Source: Cyclobacteriaceae bacterium (GTDB lineage Bacteria > Bacteroidota > Bacteroidia > Cytophagales > Cyclobacteriaceae). Taken from it: 11,907 nt of DNA. The stretch is from NCBI GenBank assembly GCA_013140395.1, contig JABFSY010000278.1, positions 1 to 11,907 on the forward strand. Reading direction: 5' to 3'. Below, one piece after another: positions 1 through 6,981 of the stretch (its first letter is position 1; every line of letters begins with the position of its first letter). Position numbers and translations under genes: made by a program. The notes below the pieces were generated by a model. That model searched no databases. It saw only the letters and a list, made by a program, of their open reading frames with translations, and was not told where the DNA came from.

Positions 1-126
1 CTTTGTGCATTGGCAGCATGGTTTTCAAGGAGCATAACTTTATGTACAACAGGAGCCGTATGATGGGAGATCATCACGTACGGTTCTGTGAGAGGCTTGG
101 GGCGAAATTCCCCTTGCCTACTCGAC
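1..126 (+). mobile_element. Group II intron, 3' end (domains V and VI)
   Basis: This is the 3' terminus of a self-splicing retroelement; the rest, including any reverse transcriptase, lies left of the window. Domain V spans 53-86. Its lower helix pairs 53-61 with 78-86 and includes the catalytic AGC triad (54-56). A two-base AC bulge follows at 76-77, then an upper helix 62-66/71-75 capped by a GAGA (GNRA) loop at 67-70. Domain VI follows (about 88-126), with stems 99-102/110-113, 94-96/116-118 and 90-92/121-123. An unpaired A at 120 lies 7 nt from the end, the usual place of the branch-point adenosine. The intron is inferred to end at 126 (AC, fitting the 3' AY rule). Positions 1-52 are probably the tail of domain IV. 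Everything needed for catalysis in V and VI looks intact. The subclass was not assigned. Confidence 0.9.
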
Positions 127-397
127 TTTCCCCCGCTTTAATGATGACGTTGACCGTGTGCGTTTGATAGCCAATGCTGGAAGCCTGAAGTTTGTAATGC
201 CCAGCCGGAATAGCATCTAGTGCAAAGTCACCTTTCTCGTTAGAAGTCGTTCCGTAGGTGCTATTCAGTAGCACGATATGAGCAAACTCGATCGGGCTAT
301 TTTGATGTGTGAGCCGACCTGCAATACGACCTGTTGCCGTTTGGCAGAAGGCGTATAGGCTAGTGAAACAAAAGACAATGAAGTAAAAAACCCTCAT
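127..397 (-). pseudogene. CarboxypepD_reg-like N-terminus (probable TonB-dependent receptor), cut by antisense group II intron
   Basis: The ATG is at 397-395. Residues 1-19 form a signal peptide (hydrophobic run ending YAFCQ). The rest matches the carboxypeptidase regulatory-like beta-sandwich found at the N-terminus of Bacteroidota SusC/TonB-dependent receptors and related outer-membrane proteins: TGRIAGRL, then a TTSNEKGDFAL turn, then IPAGHYKL and SIGYQTHTVNV. Genuine coding stops at about codon 90 (IIKAGE), exactly where the group II intron ends. The frame then runs 17 codons into intron sequence and stops at 74-76, so the readable product is only 107 residues. The intron is on the opposite strand, so splicing of this gene's transcript is not possible. 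The downstream domains (barrel or other) would lie left of the window. TonB receptor is the most likely identity, but other proteins carry this module too. Confidence 0.8.
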
Positions 398-414
398 TTA
401 ATTATTTAGACTGG

Positions 415-422
415 CAAATTTA
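415..422 (-). promoter_or_regulatory. Bacteroidota -7 element (TAAATTTG)
   Basis: Read on the minus strand, TAAATTTG is an exact match to the Bacteroidota -7 consensus TAnnTTTG. It sits 17 bases upstream of the ATG at 397, which implies a very short leader. A TTG lies upstream at 439-437, but the spacing of 14 is shorter than usual, so only the -7 half is well supported. Confidence 0.45.
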
Positions 423-474
423 AATAATTAGCCGATCAAAAAATAATATTTAGGCATATCTAAAAATAACATCA

Positions 475-507
475 GTAAAAAAGCGCCCTTTCTTGACGCT
501 TTTTTAC
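475..507 (-). terminator. Intrinsic terminator after the lipoprotein gene
   Basis: A perfect 11-bp inverted repeat (GTAAAAAAGCG at 475-485, CGCTTTTTTAC at 497-507) has an 11-nt loop and an A/T-rich flank, so the distal arm supplies the U-run in either direction. It starts 6 bases past the lipoprotein stop codon. It should end the permease-lipoprotein transcript and isolate it from the disrupted gene at 397. Confidence 0.85.
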
Positions 508-512
508 ACTCA

Positions 513-1739
513 CTATCGATTGGGGGCTAGTTTTGCCTTGCTGAAAAGCATATAGTTTTGCTTTTTCGTACTCCAATGGTAGCCTAATGAAAAGGGCAAA
601 TCTCGTTTTCCACCGGCCTTGTAGGCGGAGTCAAGGTCGGCTTGGTACAATTCAGAACTAAAATCCTTTACAGGTTTAATGTATTCGCCATAGAATTGCC
701 CGGTCCATTCCAGTTTGTTTTTAAAGTTCTTGTACGGCATTCCGGTATCATCCTGAAACACATGGTTGCTGTTTTTAAGAATGATCGTTTTTATTTTTGT
801 AAACGCTTCTTTGTGCATGAGGTAAGAAGCCGATTTCACGAAGGTGTTTACCGGTGCCCGTTGTTCGATAAATTTCACAAATGCGGGTCGGTCGTTTAAC
901 CCTGCGTTAGAAATACTAATGGAATAGTAATACAAGGTTTTGATTTCGAGTGTAACGCGATCTCTAAAAATCAATTTTACTCCAGGTGTTTTTTGCCAAT
1001 GGATTTGACTTCCTTTCACTTCTTTCTCGGTTCCGTCTTCGTTCAATGTAAAGAATTTCTGTTCTAACAGTTCATGACCAGAGCGCTCGATAAAAAAGTA
1101 GAGTGGAGGCAACACGCCTTTGACCTGCTTCAGGTCGTTTTGCATATGAGTGGTGATAAAATAGCTTTTGTTGAAAATATCACGAAGTGAATTCCCTAAA
1201 CTATCTAAAAACTCGTCTCTGTTTTTCTCTGAAATAGTATCGAGTGGGACCACTTCTCGAATGGGCTCCAGTGCAGCCATTACAAACTCTTTTGAGTGTG
1301 GGAAAAGGTAAAAGGCATGGAGGAAATCCGGTCCGGAAAAGGGATAGAAGAGCGAAAGCGAATCATCGATGGAAGTTGAGAAGGTACTTTTCTCCCAGGC
1401 AGCCATTTTACTCAGCCTCGTCTTGTACATTTTGTCCCAGTTTGCGTCCATAGAGGTTTGGTATTCTTTCCAATATTTGTCGGCCTGCAGTGCTGTGAAT
1501 GAATTTTCAGTTAGTTGAGGAAGACCCGCAATAAAACGAGCGGCATTGTCCAGAACAGTATCCTTCACCACGTCATTGATGATCGGCTCATTGGTGGTAA
1601 GGGTATCTGCGTTTATGGCGGTTGTGTCGGCAACAGCCAGGGAATCAGTGCCCGAAGCAGAGGAGGTTTCTTTCTTGTCGGTGCAAGCCCAGATTAAAAT
1701 GCTGCTTAGTAAAATCGTTACTAGGTATTTGTTTTTCAT
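513..1739 (-). CDS. Lipoprotein of unknown function
   Basis: A 408-residue protein with a lipoprotein signal: basic MKNK, a hydrophobic stretch, then IWAC with the acylated Cys at residue 19. A Trp at -2 is unusual for a lipobox. A Ser/Thr/Asp-rich linker (about 20-65) precedes a globular part of about 340 residues containing FYPFSGPDFLHAF, FPHSKEFVMAALEP and PPLYFFIERSG. I believe I have seen similar motifs in uncharacterised bacterial proteins, but cannot give a family name or function. The start is the ATG at 1739; a TTG one codon earlier would add a single Met but is less likely. This ATG overlaps the TGA of the upstream permease by one base (TGATG), so translation is probably coupled and the protein may act with the transporter at the envelope. 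A strong terminator follows the gene. Confidence 0.85.
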   Translation of the reverse strand: MKNKYLVTILLSSILIWACTDKKETSSASGTDSLAVADTTAINADTLTTNEPIINDVVKDTVLDNAARFIAGLPQLTENSFTALQADKYWKEYQTSMDANWDKMYKTRLSKMAAWEKSTFSTSIDDSLSLFYPFSGPDFLHAFYLFPHSKEFVMAALEPIREVVPLDTISEKNRDEFLDSLGNSLRDIFNKSYFITTHMQNDLKQVKGVLPPLYFFIERSGHELLEQKFFTLNEDGTEKEVKGSQIHWQKTPGVKLIFRDRVTLEIKTLYYYSISISNAGLNDRPAFVKFIEQRAPVNTFVKSASYLMHKEAFTKIKTIILKNSNHVFQDDTGMPYKNFKNKLEWTGQFYGEYIKPVKDFSSELYQADLDSAYKAGGKRDLPFSLGYHWSTKKQNYMLFSKAKLAPNR

Positions 1740-3037
1740 CAAATGTTTTTTTTAGAAATAGCAAAATAAATGATTAATCCCGGAACCATTGTAGCCAATG
1801 AATAAACGATAATCAATGGGTCGTTTTCAGTGACGTAGTAGATCATCCAACACGTACAGACTGAAAAGATGATGGGAGGCAGCGGATAGAAGGGAACAGA
1901 ATAGACTCGTTTTTCGGCAGAATGTTTTCGTCTGAGAATGAAAATACCCAATACCGTAGCCATCGAGAATATAGAGAGACTAACAGATATGTATTGTATG
2001 ATTTCTTTGAATGAACTAACCAATACTAAAAAAATGGCCCACCCTGCTTGTGTTAAAATAGCGAGGTAAGGCATGTCAAACCGATTGGTTGTTGCAAAGG
2101 TTTTTAACTTGGGGTAGTCGTCACCCATTGCCTCTAGCACTCTGGGACCAGCAATTGTCATGGCACTCAATGTCGACAATAAGGCAATGCTAAATACGGA
2201 AGAAAAAGCCAACCCGATCTTGTCACCAAAGAGTTTATAGGCAACTACATTACCGATATCATTCTTGCCATTGAGCTCCGAAAAAGTAGCCGAATACAAA
2301 AACATAGCATTGAGAGCCAAATAAACCACGGTAACGGTAAGTGTACCTATGATTAGTGAACGTGGTAGATTCTTGGATGGGTTTTCTAAATTGCCAGCAA
2401 TGTAAGCGGCTGCGTTCCACCCTGTATACGCATACACGACAAACACAAGCGACACAGCAAAACTTGCGCTGAGGATTAAATCGGTGTCGCCTGGCTGAGG
2501 CCAAAAACTGATACCCGATTTGATCTCATCAGCCACGAAAAAGGGCGCAATGCAGAAGAAGAGAATCAACAAAAGCTTCATGGAGGTGAGAAAGTTCTGA
2601 ACAGCCCCGCCTGTCTTTACTCCAAACCAGTGCACGGTAGAAACTAAAATGATGGCGACAATGGCAACTAATTTATTGGAGACACCAAGCAATGTGTGTG
2701 AGTATTCGCCAATGGCCAATGCAACGGCCGATATCGCGCCCGCAAAACCTACCAACAAGCTCATCCACCCACTTACAAAACCTAAGGCCGGATGGAAAAT
2801 CTTACCCAGATAGTGATACTCTCCACCTGATTTTTGTAGGGTTGTAGAAATCTCCGCATAGGTAAAGGCTCCTGAAAGGGCTACAACGCCCCCGATCGCC
2901 CACAAGACTAAAATGACAAAACCGGACGGAATAGAACCGACCTGGTAACCGAGTGAAGTAAAAACACCCGTTCCAATCATGTTAGCGATTACCAGGGTGA
3001 TGCCTACAGTAAGAGTATACTTCTTTTGGTCTGCCAT
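1739..3037 (-). CDS. APC-family amino-acid permease
   Basis: A 432-residue polytopic inner-membrane protein, the usual size for an amino acid-polyamine-organocation transporter with about 12 helices. TM1 carries the broken-helix substrate motif IGTGVF (21-26). AEISTTLQKSGGEYHYL (61-77) is the conserved TM2-loop segment, where GGEY is typical of the LAT/SLC7-like branch. YAYTGWNAAAYIAGNLENP corresponds to the unwound TM6 region, followed by the KNLPRSL loop. By family it would import or exchange a neutral amino acid using an ion gradient; the substrate cannot be read from sequence. The C-terminus is short (ISKKNI). It is the first gene of a two-gene unit with the lipoprotein. I saw no clear TAnnTTTG element upstream; the region 3038-3127 is short and follows the fasciclin gene's terminator. 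Confidence 0.93.
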   Translation of the reverse strand: MADQKKYTLTVGITLVIANMIGTGVFTSLGYQVGSIPSGFVILVLWAIGGVVALSGAFTYAEISTTLQKSGGEYHYLGKIFHPALGFVSGWMSLLVGFAGAISAVALAIGEYSHTLLGVSNKLVAIVAIILVSTVHWFGVKTGGAVQNFLTSMKLLLILFFCIAPFFVADEIKSGISFWPQPGDTDLILSASFAVSLVFVVYAYTGWNAAAYIAGNLENPSKNLPRSLIIGTLTVTVVYLALNAMFLYSATFSELNGKNDIGNVVAYKLFGDKIGLAFSSVFSIALLSTLSAMTIAGPRVLEAMGDDYPKLKTFATTNRFDMPYLAILTQAGWAIFLVLVSSFKEIIQYISVSLSIFSMATVLGIFILRRKHSAEKRVYSVPFYPLPPIIFSVCTCWMIYYVTENDPLIIVYSLATMVPGLIIYFAISKKNI

Positions 3038-3127
3038 TTATCGAATTACAAGCCAGAAAGATGACTATAAATTGGCAGAACGGCAATTTGATTCCGGTGA
3101 AAGGGTTTTTGTCCTCGTTGAAAAAAG

Positions 3128-3157
3128 AAAAACCCTGACGTTTCGGTCAGGGTTTTT
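3128..3157 (-). terminator. Intrinsic terminator after the fasciclin gene
   Basis: The stem AAAAACCCTGAC / GTCAGGGTTTTT (3128-3139 with 3146-3157) is a perfect 12-bp repeat with a 6-nt loop. On the minus strand it is followed by a T-rich tail (the complement of the A-run at 3121-3127). It lies 27 bases beyond the fasciclin stop codon and separates that gene from the permease. Confidence 0.9.
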
Positions 3158-3183
3158 CAAGCTTGGAAGAAATCGTAATTGAA

Positions 3184-3771
3184 TTACATCTTCTTAGGCA
3201 CTAATACTTTGTTGGTCATGTGAACAACACCATTGTTCACAGCCACATCTGGGTTGGTTACTTCAGCACCACCCACGTAAACTTTGCCATCCTTCAAAGA
3301 AACTTTGATCTTCTCACCTTGTAGGGTAGTAAGTTCTTGGCCATCTTTCAAGTCAGCAGCTTTCACAGTGCCAGCAACCACGTGATACTTCAATACATTC
3401 TGAAGTTTAGATTTGTTCTCAGCCTTCAAAAGCATATCCACGGTTGATTGAACCGCAGCAAAAGCATCATTGGTCGGTGCAAACACAGTGTAAGCTTCTG
3501 TTCCTTTGAATACTTCTACCAATTCTCCGGCAGTCAAAGCAGCTACTAACGTGCTAAGGTTAGGAGTGTTTACTGCAGTTTCAGCGATTGACTTAGGCAA
3601 AGCAGCAATAGAATCTGCTACGAATTTCACGCGAGCAGTTGAATCTGCTATGCGGATTGAATCTTGAGTTGCTTTTTCTTTGGCAGCTTTTCCACCGTCA
3701 CCACAGCTAGTTACGATAAAAGCGAAAGCAGCAAAAATTGCTACTAAAATGATTGATTTTTGAGTTTTCAT
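3184..3771 (-). CDS. Fasciclin (FAS1)-domain lipoprotein
   Basis: A 195-residue protein. Residues 1-22 form a lipoprotein signal ending IVTSC with the lipidated Cys at 23, followed by a charged low-complexity linker rich in Lys, Ala and Asp (24-60). One FAS1 domain fills about 62-195. The H1 box TVFAPTNDAF is at 95-104, the conserved YH of the H2 region at 129-130 (LKYHVVAGTV), and the C-terminal strand NGVVHMTNKVLVP at 180-192. FAS1 domains mediate adhesion or protein-protein contacts at the cell surface; the exact partner here is unknown. Single-FAS1 lipoproteins of this size are common in Bacteroidota. It has its own candidate -7 element and a strong terminator, so it is probably transcribed alone, although read-through from the phosphoesterase 89 bases upstream is possible. 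Confidence 0.93.
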   Translation of the reverse strand: MKTQKSIILVAIFAAFAFIVTSCGDGGKAAKEKATQDSIRIADSTARVKFVADSIAALPKSIAETAVNTPNLSTLVAALTAGELVEVFKGTEAYTVFAPTNDAFAAVQSTVDMLLKAENKSKLQNVLKYHVVAGTVKAADLKDGQELTTLQGEKIKVSLKDGKVYVGGAEVTNPDVAVNNGVVHMTNKVLVPKKM

Positions 3772-3793
3772 AGTGTTTTTGTTTTTCAGGGCG

Positions 3794-3801
3794 CAAAAAT
3801 A
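3794..3801 (-). promoter_or_regulatory. Bacteroidota -7 element (TATTTTTG) for the fasciclin gene
   Basis: On the minus strand TATTTTTG matches TAnnTTTG exactly, 22 bases before the ATG at 3771. A clear -33 TTG is not present at the expected distance, so this is a moderate call. Confidence 0.5.
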
Positions 3802-3860
3802 GATTTAGAAATCGACATGTTGAACACGCCAGATAAATAAATGTTTACGTCTTTGTTAAA

Positions 3861-4895
3861 TTATTTTTTGGATGGGAACCGGATTTCGTGTTCTCCATAG
3901 ATGACACCCCCTAAACCACGGCTCTGGAGAACGACTTTGGGTGATCCGGAGGACCAATCTACTTTAACCAGCCCAAACGTTTTTTGAATAACCAACTCTC
4001 CGATGCGATGCCTGTTCTTTTCTTCCCATACTTCTGACCAGGTATGGGTGAGGCCACTAGACGTAAAATCAACCAATGGATAGGCTATGTCTGGATGTTC
4101 AAGTTGTGAGAACTCTGCGATGTGCCGATCACCACTGATGATTAGTACATTTTTTTGAGAAGATGCGATCAGGTTTAGAAGGCGCTTCCGCGCCAAAGGG
4201 AAGTTAGCCCATTTTTCAAACCGGTGATCTTCTGCTATTGCCTGAATACTAGAGTTAATAATGAATAAGCCTGTTTCGCTGGTCTTTAACTCGCCTTCCA
4301 ACCAATGCCACTGTTCTTCTCCTAATACATCACCTGTTTGATTTAGATAGAAGTCATACGTTTGTTTTTTCGTAAGTGAATCAATTTTGTAGACTTTGTA
4401 AGTTGTATCGCGAAAGCTTCGTGTATCCAGGTTGATGATCTTGATTTTTTGGTGGCCGGTTCCAATGGTTGCTGAGTTGTGCACACCGGCATGACTCCAC
4501 ACGGGGTTCGTTTTGTCAAAACCAAGAAAATCCAACAATGGTTTCTTATTCTCCTCTTTTCGTGGAAAAAATCGCCCTCCGTCATTTGTACCGTAATCAT
4601 GGTCGTCCCAAGTACCAGTGACCGCGCAATTCTTTAGCAGTTGTTGATAGTCTGGATTGGATTTTTGCTTGTCATACCTTTTTTTGAGGCCAGCTGAACC
4701 TTCCCCATCGTTGGCGTAAACGTTATCTCCACCCCAAATCCATAGCGAGGGCTTTTGAGCGATAATCTCTTTCCACATCTCCTGGGGCTTTTCCTCGTCA
4801 TCGCACGAGCCAAACGCAATAATTGTTTCGTTGGATGACTGCGCTGTTGCCAGCGAACTTAGAAGAATCCCCAACAGTGCAACAAATAATTTCAT
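3861..4895 (-). CDS. Secreted PhoD-like metallophosphoesterase
   Basis: A 344-residue protein with a Sec-type signal peptide (1-19, ending ATAQ). It carries the PhoD-like metal-site motifs in order: FGSCDD (28-33; the Cys of this motif binds Fe3+ in characterised PhoD), WGGDNVYAND (54-63), TWDDHDYGTND (95-105), LDTRSFRD (156-163), QWHWLE (195-200) and SGDRHIAEF (254-262). Family enzymes are phosphomono- or phosphodiesterases acting outside the cytoplasm, often in phosphate scavenging. Compared with Bacillus PhoD (above 500 residues) it is short: it lacks the N-terminal beta domain, and its leader has no twin-arginine motif, so export is probably by Sec. No Pho-box-like regulation could be recognised. 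It is divergent from the hydrolase gene at 5021, with which it shares the promoter region. Confidence 0.9.
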   Translation of the reverse strand: MKLFVALLGILLSSLATAQSSNETIIAFGSCDDEEKPQEMWKEIIAQKPSLWIWGGDNVYANDGEGSAGLKKRYDKQKSNPDYQQLLKNCAVTGTWDDHDYGTNDGGRFFPRKEENKKPLLDFLGFDKTNPVWSHAGVHNSATIGTGHQKIKIINLDTRSFRDTTYKVYKIDSLTKKQTYDFYLNQTGDVLGEEQWHWLEGELKTSETGLFIINSSIQAIAEDHRFEKWANFPLARKRLLNLIASSQKNVLIISGDRHIAEFSQLEHPDIAYPLVDFTSSGLTHTWSEVWEEKNRHRIGELVIQKTFGLVKVDWSSGSPKVVLQSRGLGGVIYGEHEIRFPSKK

Positions 4896-4899
4896 GGCG

Positions 4900-4933
4900 T
4901 AAAAATAGTTGATTTAAATTTCCCGTTTGTCAA
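4900..4933 (-). promoter_or_regulatory. Candidate promoter for the PhoD-like gene
   Basis: On the minus strand a TTG at 4933-4931 is followed after 23 bases by TATTTTTA (4907-4900), one mismatch from TAnnTTTG. The element almost abuts the start codon at 4895, giving a leader of only a few bases. Weak but well positioned. Confidence 0.3.
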
Positions 4934-4940
4934 CATTCCT

Positions 4941-4971
4941 TTGCGTTTAGGGCACGATATTACTACTTTTC
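4941..4971 (+). promoter_or_regulatory. Candidate promoter for the CocE-like operon
   Basis: TTG at 4941-4943, then 20 bases, then TACTTTTC (4964-4971), one mismatch from TAnnTTTG. It lies about 50 bases upstream of the ATG at 5021 and back-to-back with the candidate minus-strand promoter at 4900-4933. Confidence 0.4.
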
Positions 4972-5020
4972 ACATTCTCGAAAGCCAATAACGAGGCCTT
5001 CGCTACTAACCACCTGTTTT

Positions 5021-6919
5021 ATGAAAACACTATTCTTTCTGATCCTTCTCTTTGGCGCAAACCTTTTGTTTGCTCAGATGCCGGACTCCACCTACGTAAA
5101 GCAGTTTTACGATAAAACAGAAGTGCAAATTCCGATGAGGGACGGGATCAAGTTGTTTACAGCGATTTATACGCCCAAAGATAAATCGAAGACGTACCCG
5201 ATGTTGATGCAGCGAACGTGCTACAGTGTGGAACCTTATGGGGCTACTAAGTTCGAGAAGTCGCTCGGGCCTTCAAAGTATTTGATGCATGACGGCTATA
5301 TTTTTGTTTACCAGGATGTGCGCGGCCGTTGGATGAGCGAAGGGGTGTTTGACAATATGACGCCTAATATTCCAGGCAATGACCGGAAAAATAAAACGGC
5401 TACGGATGAAGCCTCGGACACCTGGGATACGATTGATTGGTTGATTAAAAATGTGAAAGGTAATAATGGAAGAGTTGGGCAGTGGGGTATTTCCTATCCT
5501 GGCTTTTATACAGCTGCGGCAATTCCGGATGCGCATCCAGCCTTAAAAGCTTCTTCCCCACAAGCACCCATTTCTGATTTTTTCTTTGACGATTTTCACC
5601 ATCAGGGTGCTTTCTTACAAAGCTACATTGCAGCCATGGCGGTATTTGGCTATCAGCATGACAAGCCAACCAACAAAAGTTGGTATGATGACAAGATTAT
5701 GCGATTTTATGCACAGCAGCCGAAAGATGGTTACAATTTTAACTTGGAAATAGGACCGTTGAAAAACGCTACTGAGAAATATCACAAGGACAATTTCTTC
5801 TGGCAACAAATTGTTGATCACCCAAACTATGATGAATTCTGGCAAAAGAGAAACTTGCTCCCTCATCTCACCAACGTGAAGCATTCCATCATGACTGTTG
5901 GTGGTTGGTTCGATGCAGAAGATCTATATGGCCCACTCAATATCTATAAGAAAATTGAGAGCAGCAGCCCGTCTACCTACAACACCATCGTCATGGGCCC
6001 GTGGAGTCACGGAGATTGGGCTCGCGAGCGCGGCTTCCAGCAAGTGAACCACATTTATTTTGGCGATAGCATTTCTACGTTTTATCAACGCGAAATAGAA
6101 CGGAAGTTTTTTAATACAACGTTAAAGGAGGGTGCTCAACCCAAATTACCGGAAGCGTATATGTTCGACTGCGGGTTGAAAGTATGGAAGCAATTTACTG
6201 AATGGCCTCCCAAGGAAATTCAGCCCTTCAAACTGTATTTTGGAGAGAAGGGAAAGTTGTCAATCAATGAACCCACAAAAACGGATGGTGTGTTTGAATA
6301 CATCAGTGACCCGGCTAAACCAGTGCCTTACACTTCGCAAACAGAAGGGCTTGTTTTTACACCGCGTAGGTTTATGAGTGACGACCAACGTGTGGCCGCT
6401 AGCAGACCTGATGTCGTTACGTTTCAATCAGAGCCACTCTCAGAAGATGCTACCCTGGCAGGGGAGATCATAGCCAAGTTAAAAGTATCGATGACCGGCA
6501 CAGATGCCGACTTTATTGTGAAATTGATTGACGTTTATCCAAATGATATGCCAAATGATACAAAACATAATCCGGCCAACATAATTATGGGTGGCTATCA
6601 ACAACTCGTTCGGCATGAAACATTCAGAGGAAGATTCCGGAATAGTTATGAGAAGCCCGAACCTTTCAAAGCAAATGAAATTACCGAAGTGAACGTGCCA
6701 CTGCAAGATATATTACACACGTTTAAAAAGGGACATCGGGTGATGGTGCAAATTCACAGCACCTGGTTTCCTTACATCGATAGAAATCCGCAGAAATATG
6801 TAGACAATATTTACAAAGCCAATGAAGAAGATTTCATTAAGTCTACCATTCGTGTGTATGGATCTTCTGTAGTGGAGATTGGGGGAGGGCAGAAGGCTAA
6901 GATTGATGTGAAGAAGTGA
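5021..6919 (+). CDS. Secreted CocE/NonD hydrolase, alpha-amino-acid ester hydrolase-like
   Basis: A 632-residue protein with a signal peptide (1-19, ending LLFAQ). An alpha/beta-hydrolase domain (about 35-340) is followed by the C-terminal jelly-roll domain of the X-Pro dipeptidyl-peptidase/CocE family (about 370-620). The nucleophile is Ser158 in GISYPG, with Asp298 in GGWFDAED and His330 in GPWSHGD; Tyr68 in QRTCYS fits the oxyanion-hole tyrosine. Asp191, Glu300 and Asp301 match the carboxylate cluster that recognises the substrate ammonium group in alpha-amino-acid ester hydrolases. The DTWDTIDWLIKN segment also resembles those enzymes. The predicted reaction is hydrolysis or acyl transfer of alpha-amino acid esters or amides in the periplasm; the natural substrate is unknown. 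It is the first gene of a plus-strand run with the SGNH hydrolase 60 bases downstream. Confidence 0.93.
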   Translation: MKTLFFLILLFGANLLFAQMPDSTYVKQFYDKTEVQIPMRDGIKLFTAIYTPKDKSKTYPMLMQRTCYSVEPYGATKFEKSLGPSKYLMHDGYIFVYQDVRGRWMSEGVFDNMTPNIPGNDRKNKTATDEASDTWDTIDWLIKNVKGNNGRVGQWGISYPGFYTAAAIPDAHPALKASSPQAPISDFFFDDFHHQGAFLQSYIAAMAVFGYQHDKPTNKSWYDDKIMRFYAQQPKDGYNFNLEIGPLKNATEKYHKDNFFWQQIVDHPNYDEFWQKRNLLPHLTNVKHSIMTVGGWFDAEDLYGPLNIYKKIESSSPSTYNTIVMGPWSHGDWARERGFQQVNHIYFGDSISTFYQREIERKFFNTTLKEGAQPKLPEAYMFDCGLKVWKQFTEWPPKEIQPFKLYFGEKGKLSINEPTKTDGVFEYISDPAKPVPYTSQTEGLVFTPRRFMSDDQRVAASRPDVVTFQSEPLSEDATLAGEIIAKLKVSMTGTDADFIVKLIDVYPNDMPNDTKHNPANIIMGGYQQLVRHETFRGRFRNSYEKPEPFKANEITEVNVPLQDILHTFKKGHRVMVQIHSTWFPYIDRNPQKYVDNIYKANEEDFIKSTIRVYGSSVVEIGGGQKAKIDVKK

Positions 6920-6945
6920 GGCGGCATGAGAGTAAAAAATTTGAA

Positions 6946-6981
6946 GTCAGAATATAGAAGTTAGAATATAGAATTTAGAAT
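6946..6981 (+). repeat. 14-bp tandem direct repeat before the SGNH gene
   Basis: GTCAGAATATAGAA (6946-6959) is followed directly by GTTAGAATATAGAA (6960-6973), one mismatch, and then by a partial third copy TTTAGAAT (6974-6981). The third copy runs into the ATG of the next gene (6980-6982). The underlying unit is about 7 bases (TAGAATA-like). Copy-number change would alter the distance between the two genes and the leader of the second, not a reading frame. Confidence 0.75.

Noticed and set aside
74..126. Last 17 codons of the 107-residue frame as genuine C-terminus of the receptor-like protein
   Set aside because: They are the antisense translation of group II intron domains V-VI, not exon sequence.
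642..899. Plus-strand frame opposite the lipoprotein gene
   Set aside because: Fully inside a well-supported gene on the other strand, with no signal or domain of its own. The same applies to other frames opposite the permease, PhoD-like, CocE-like and SGNH genes.
1740..1742. TTG as start codon of the lipoprotein
   Set aside because: The ATG immediately after it gives a normal lipoprotein leader and the TGATG coupling; the TTG adds only one residue.
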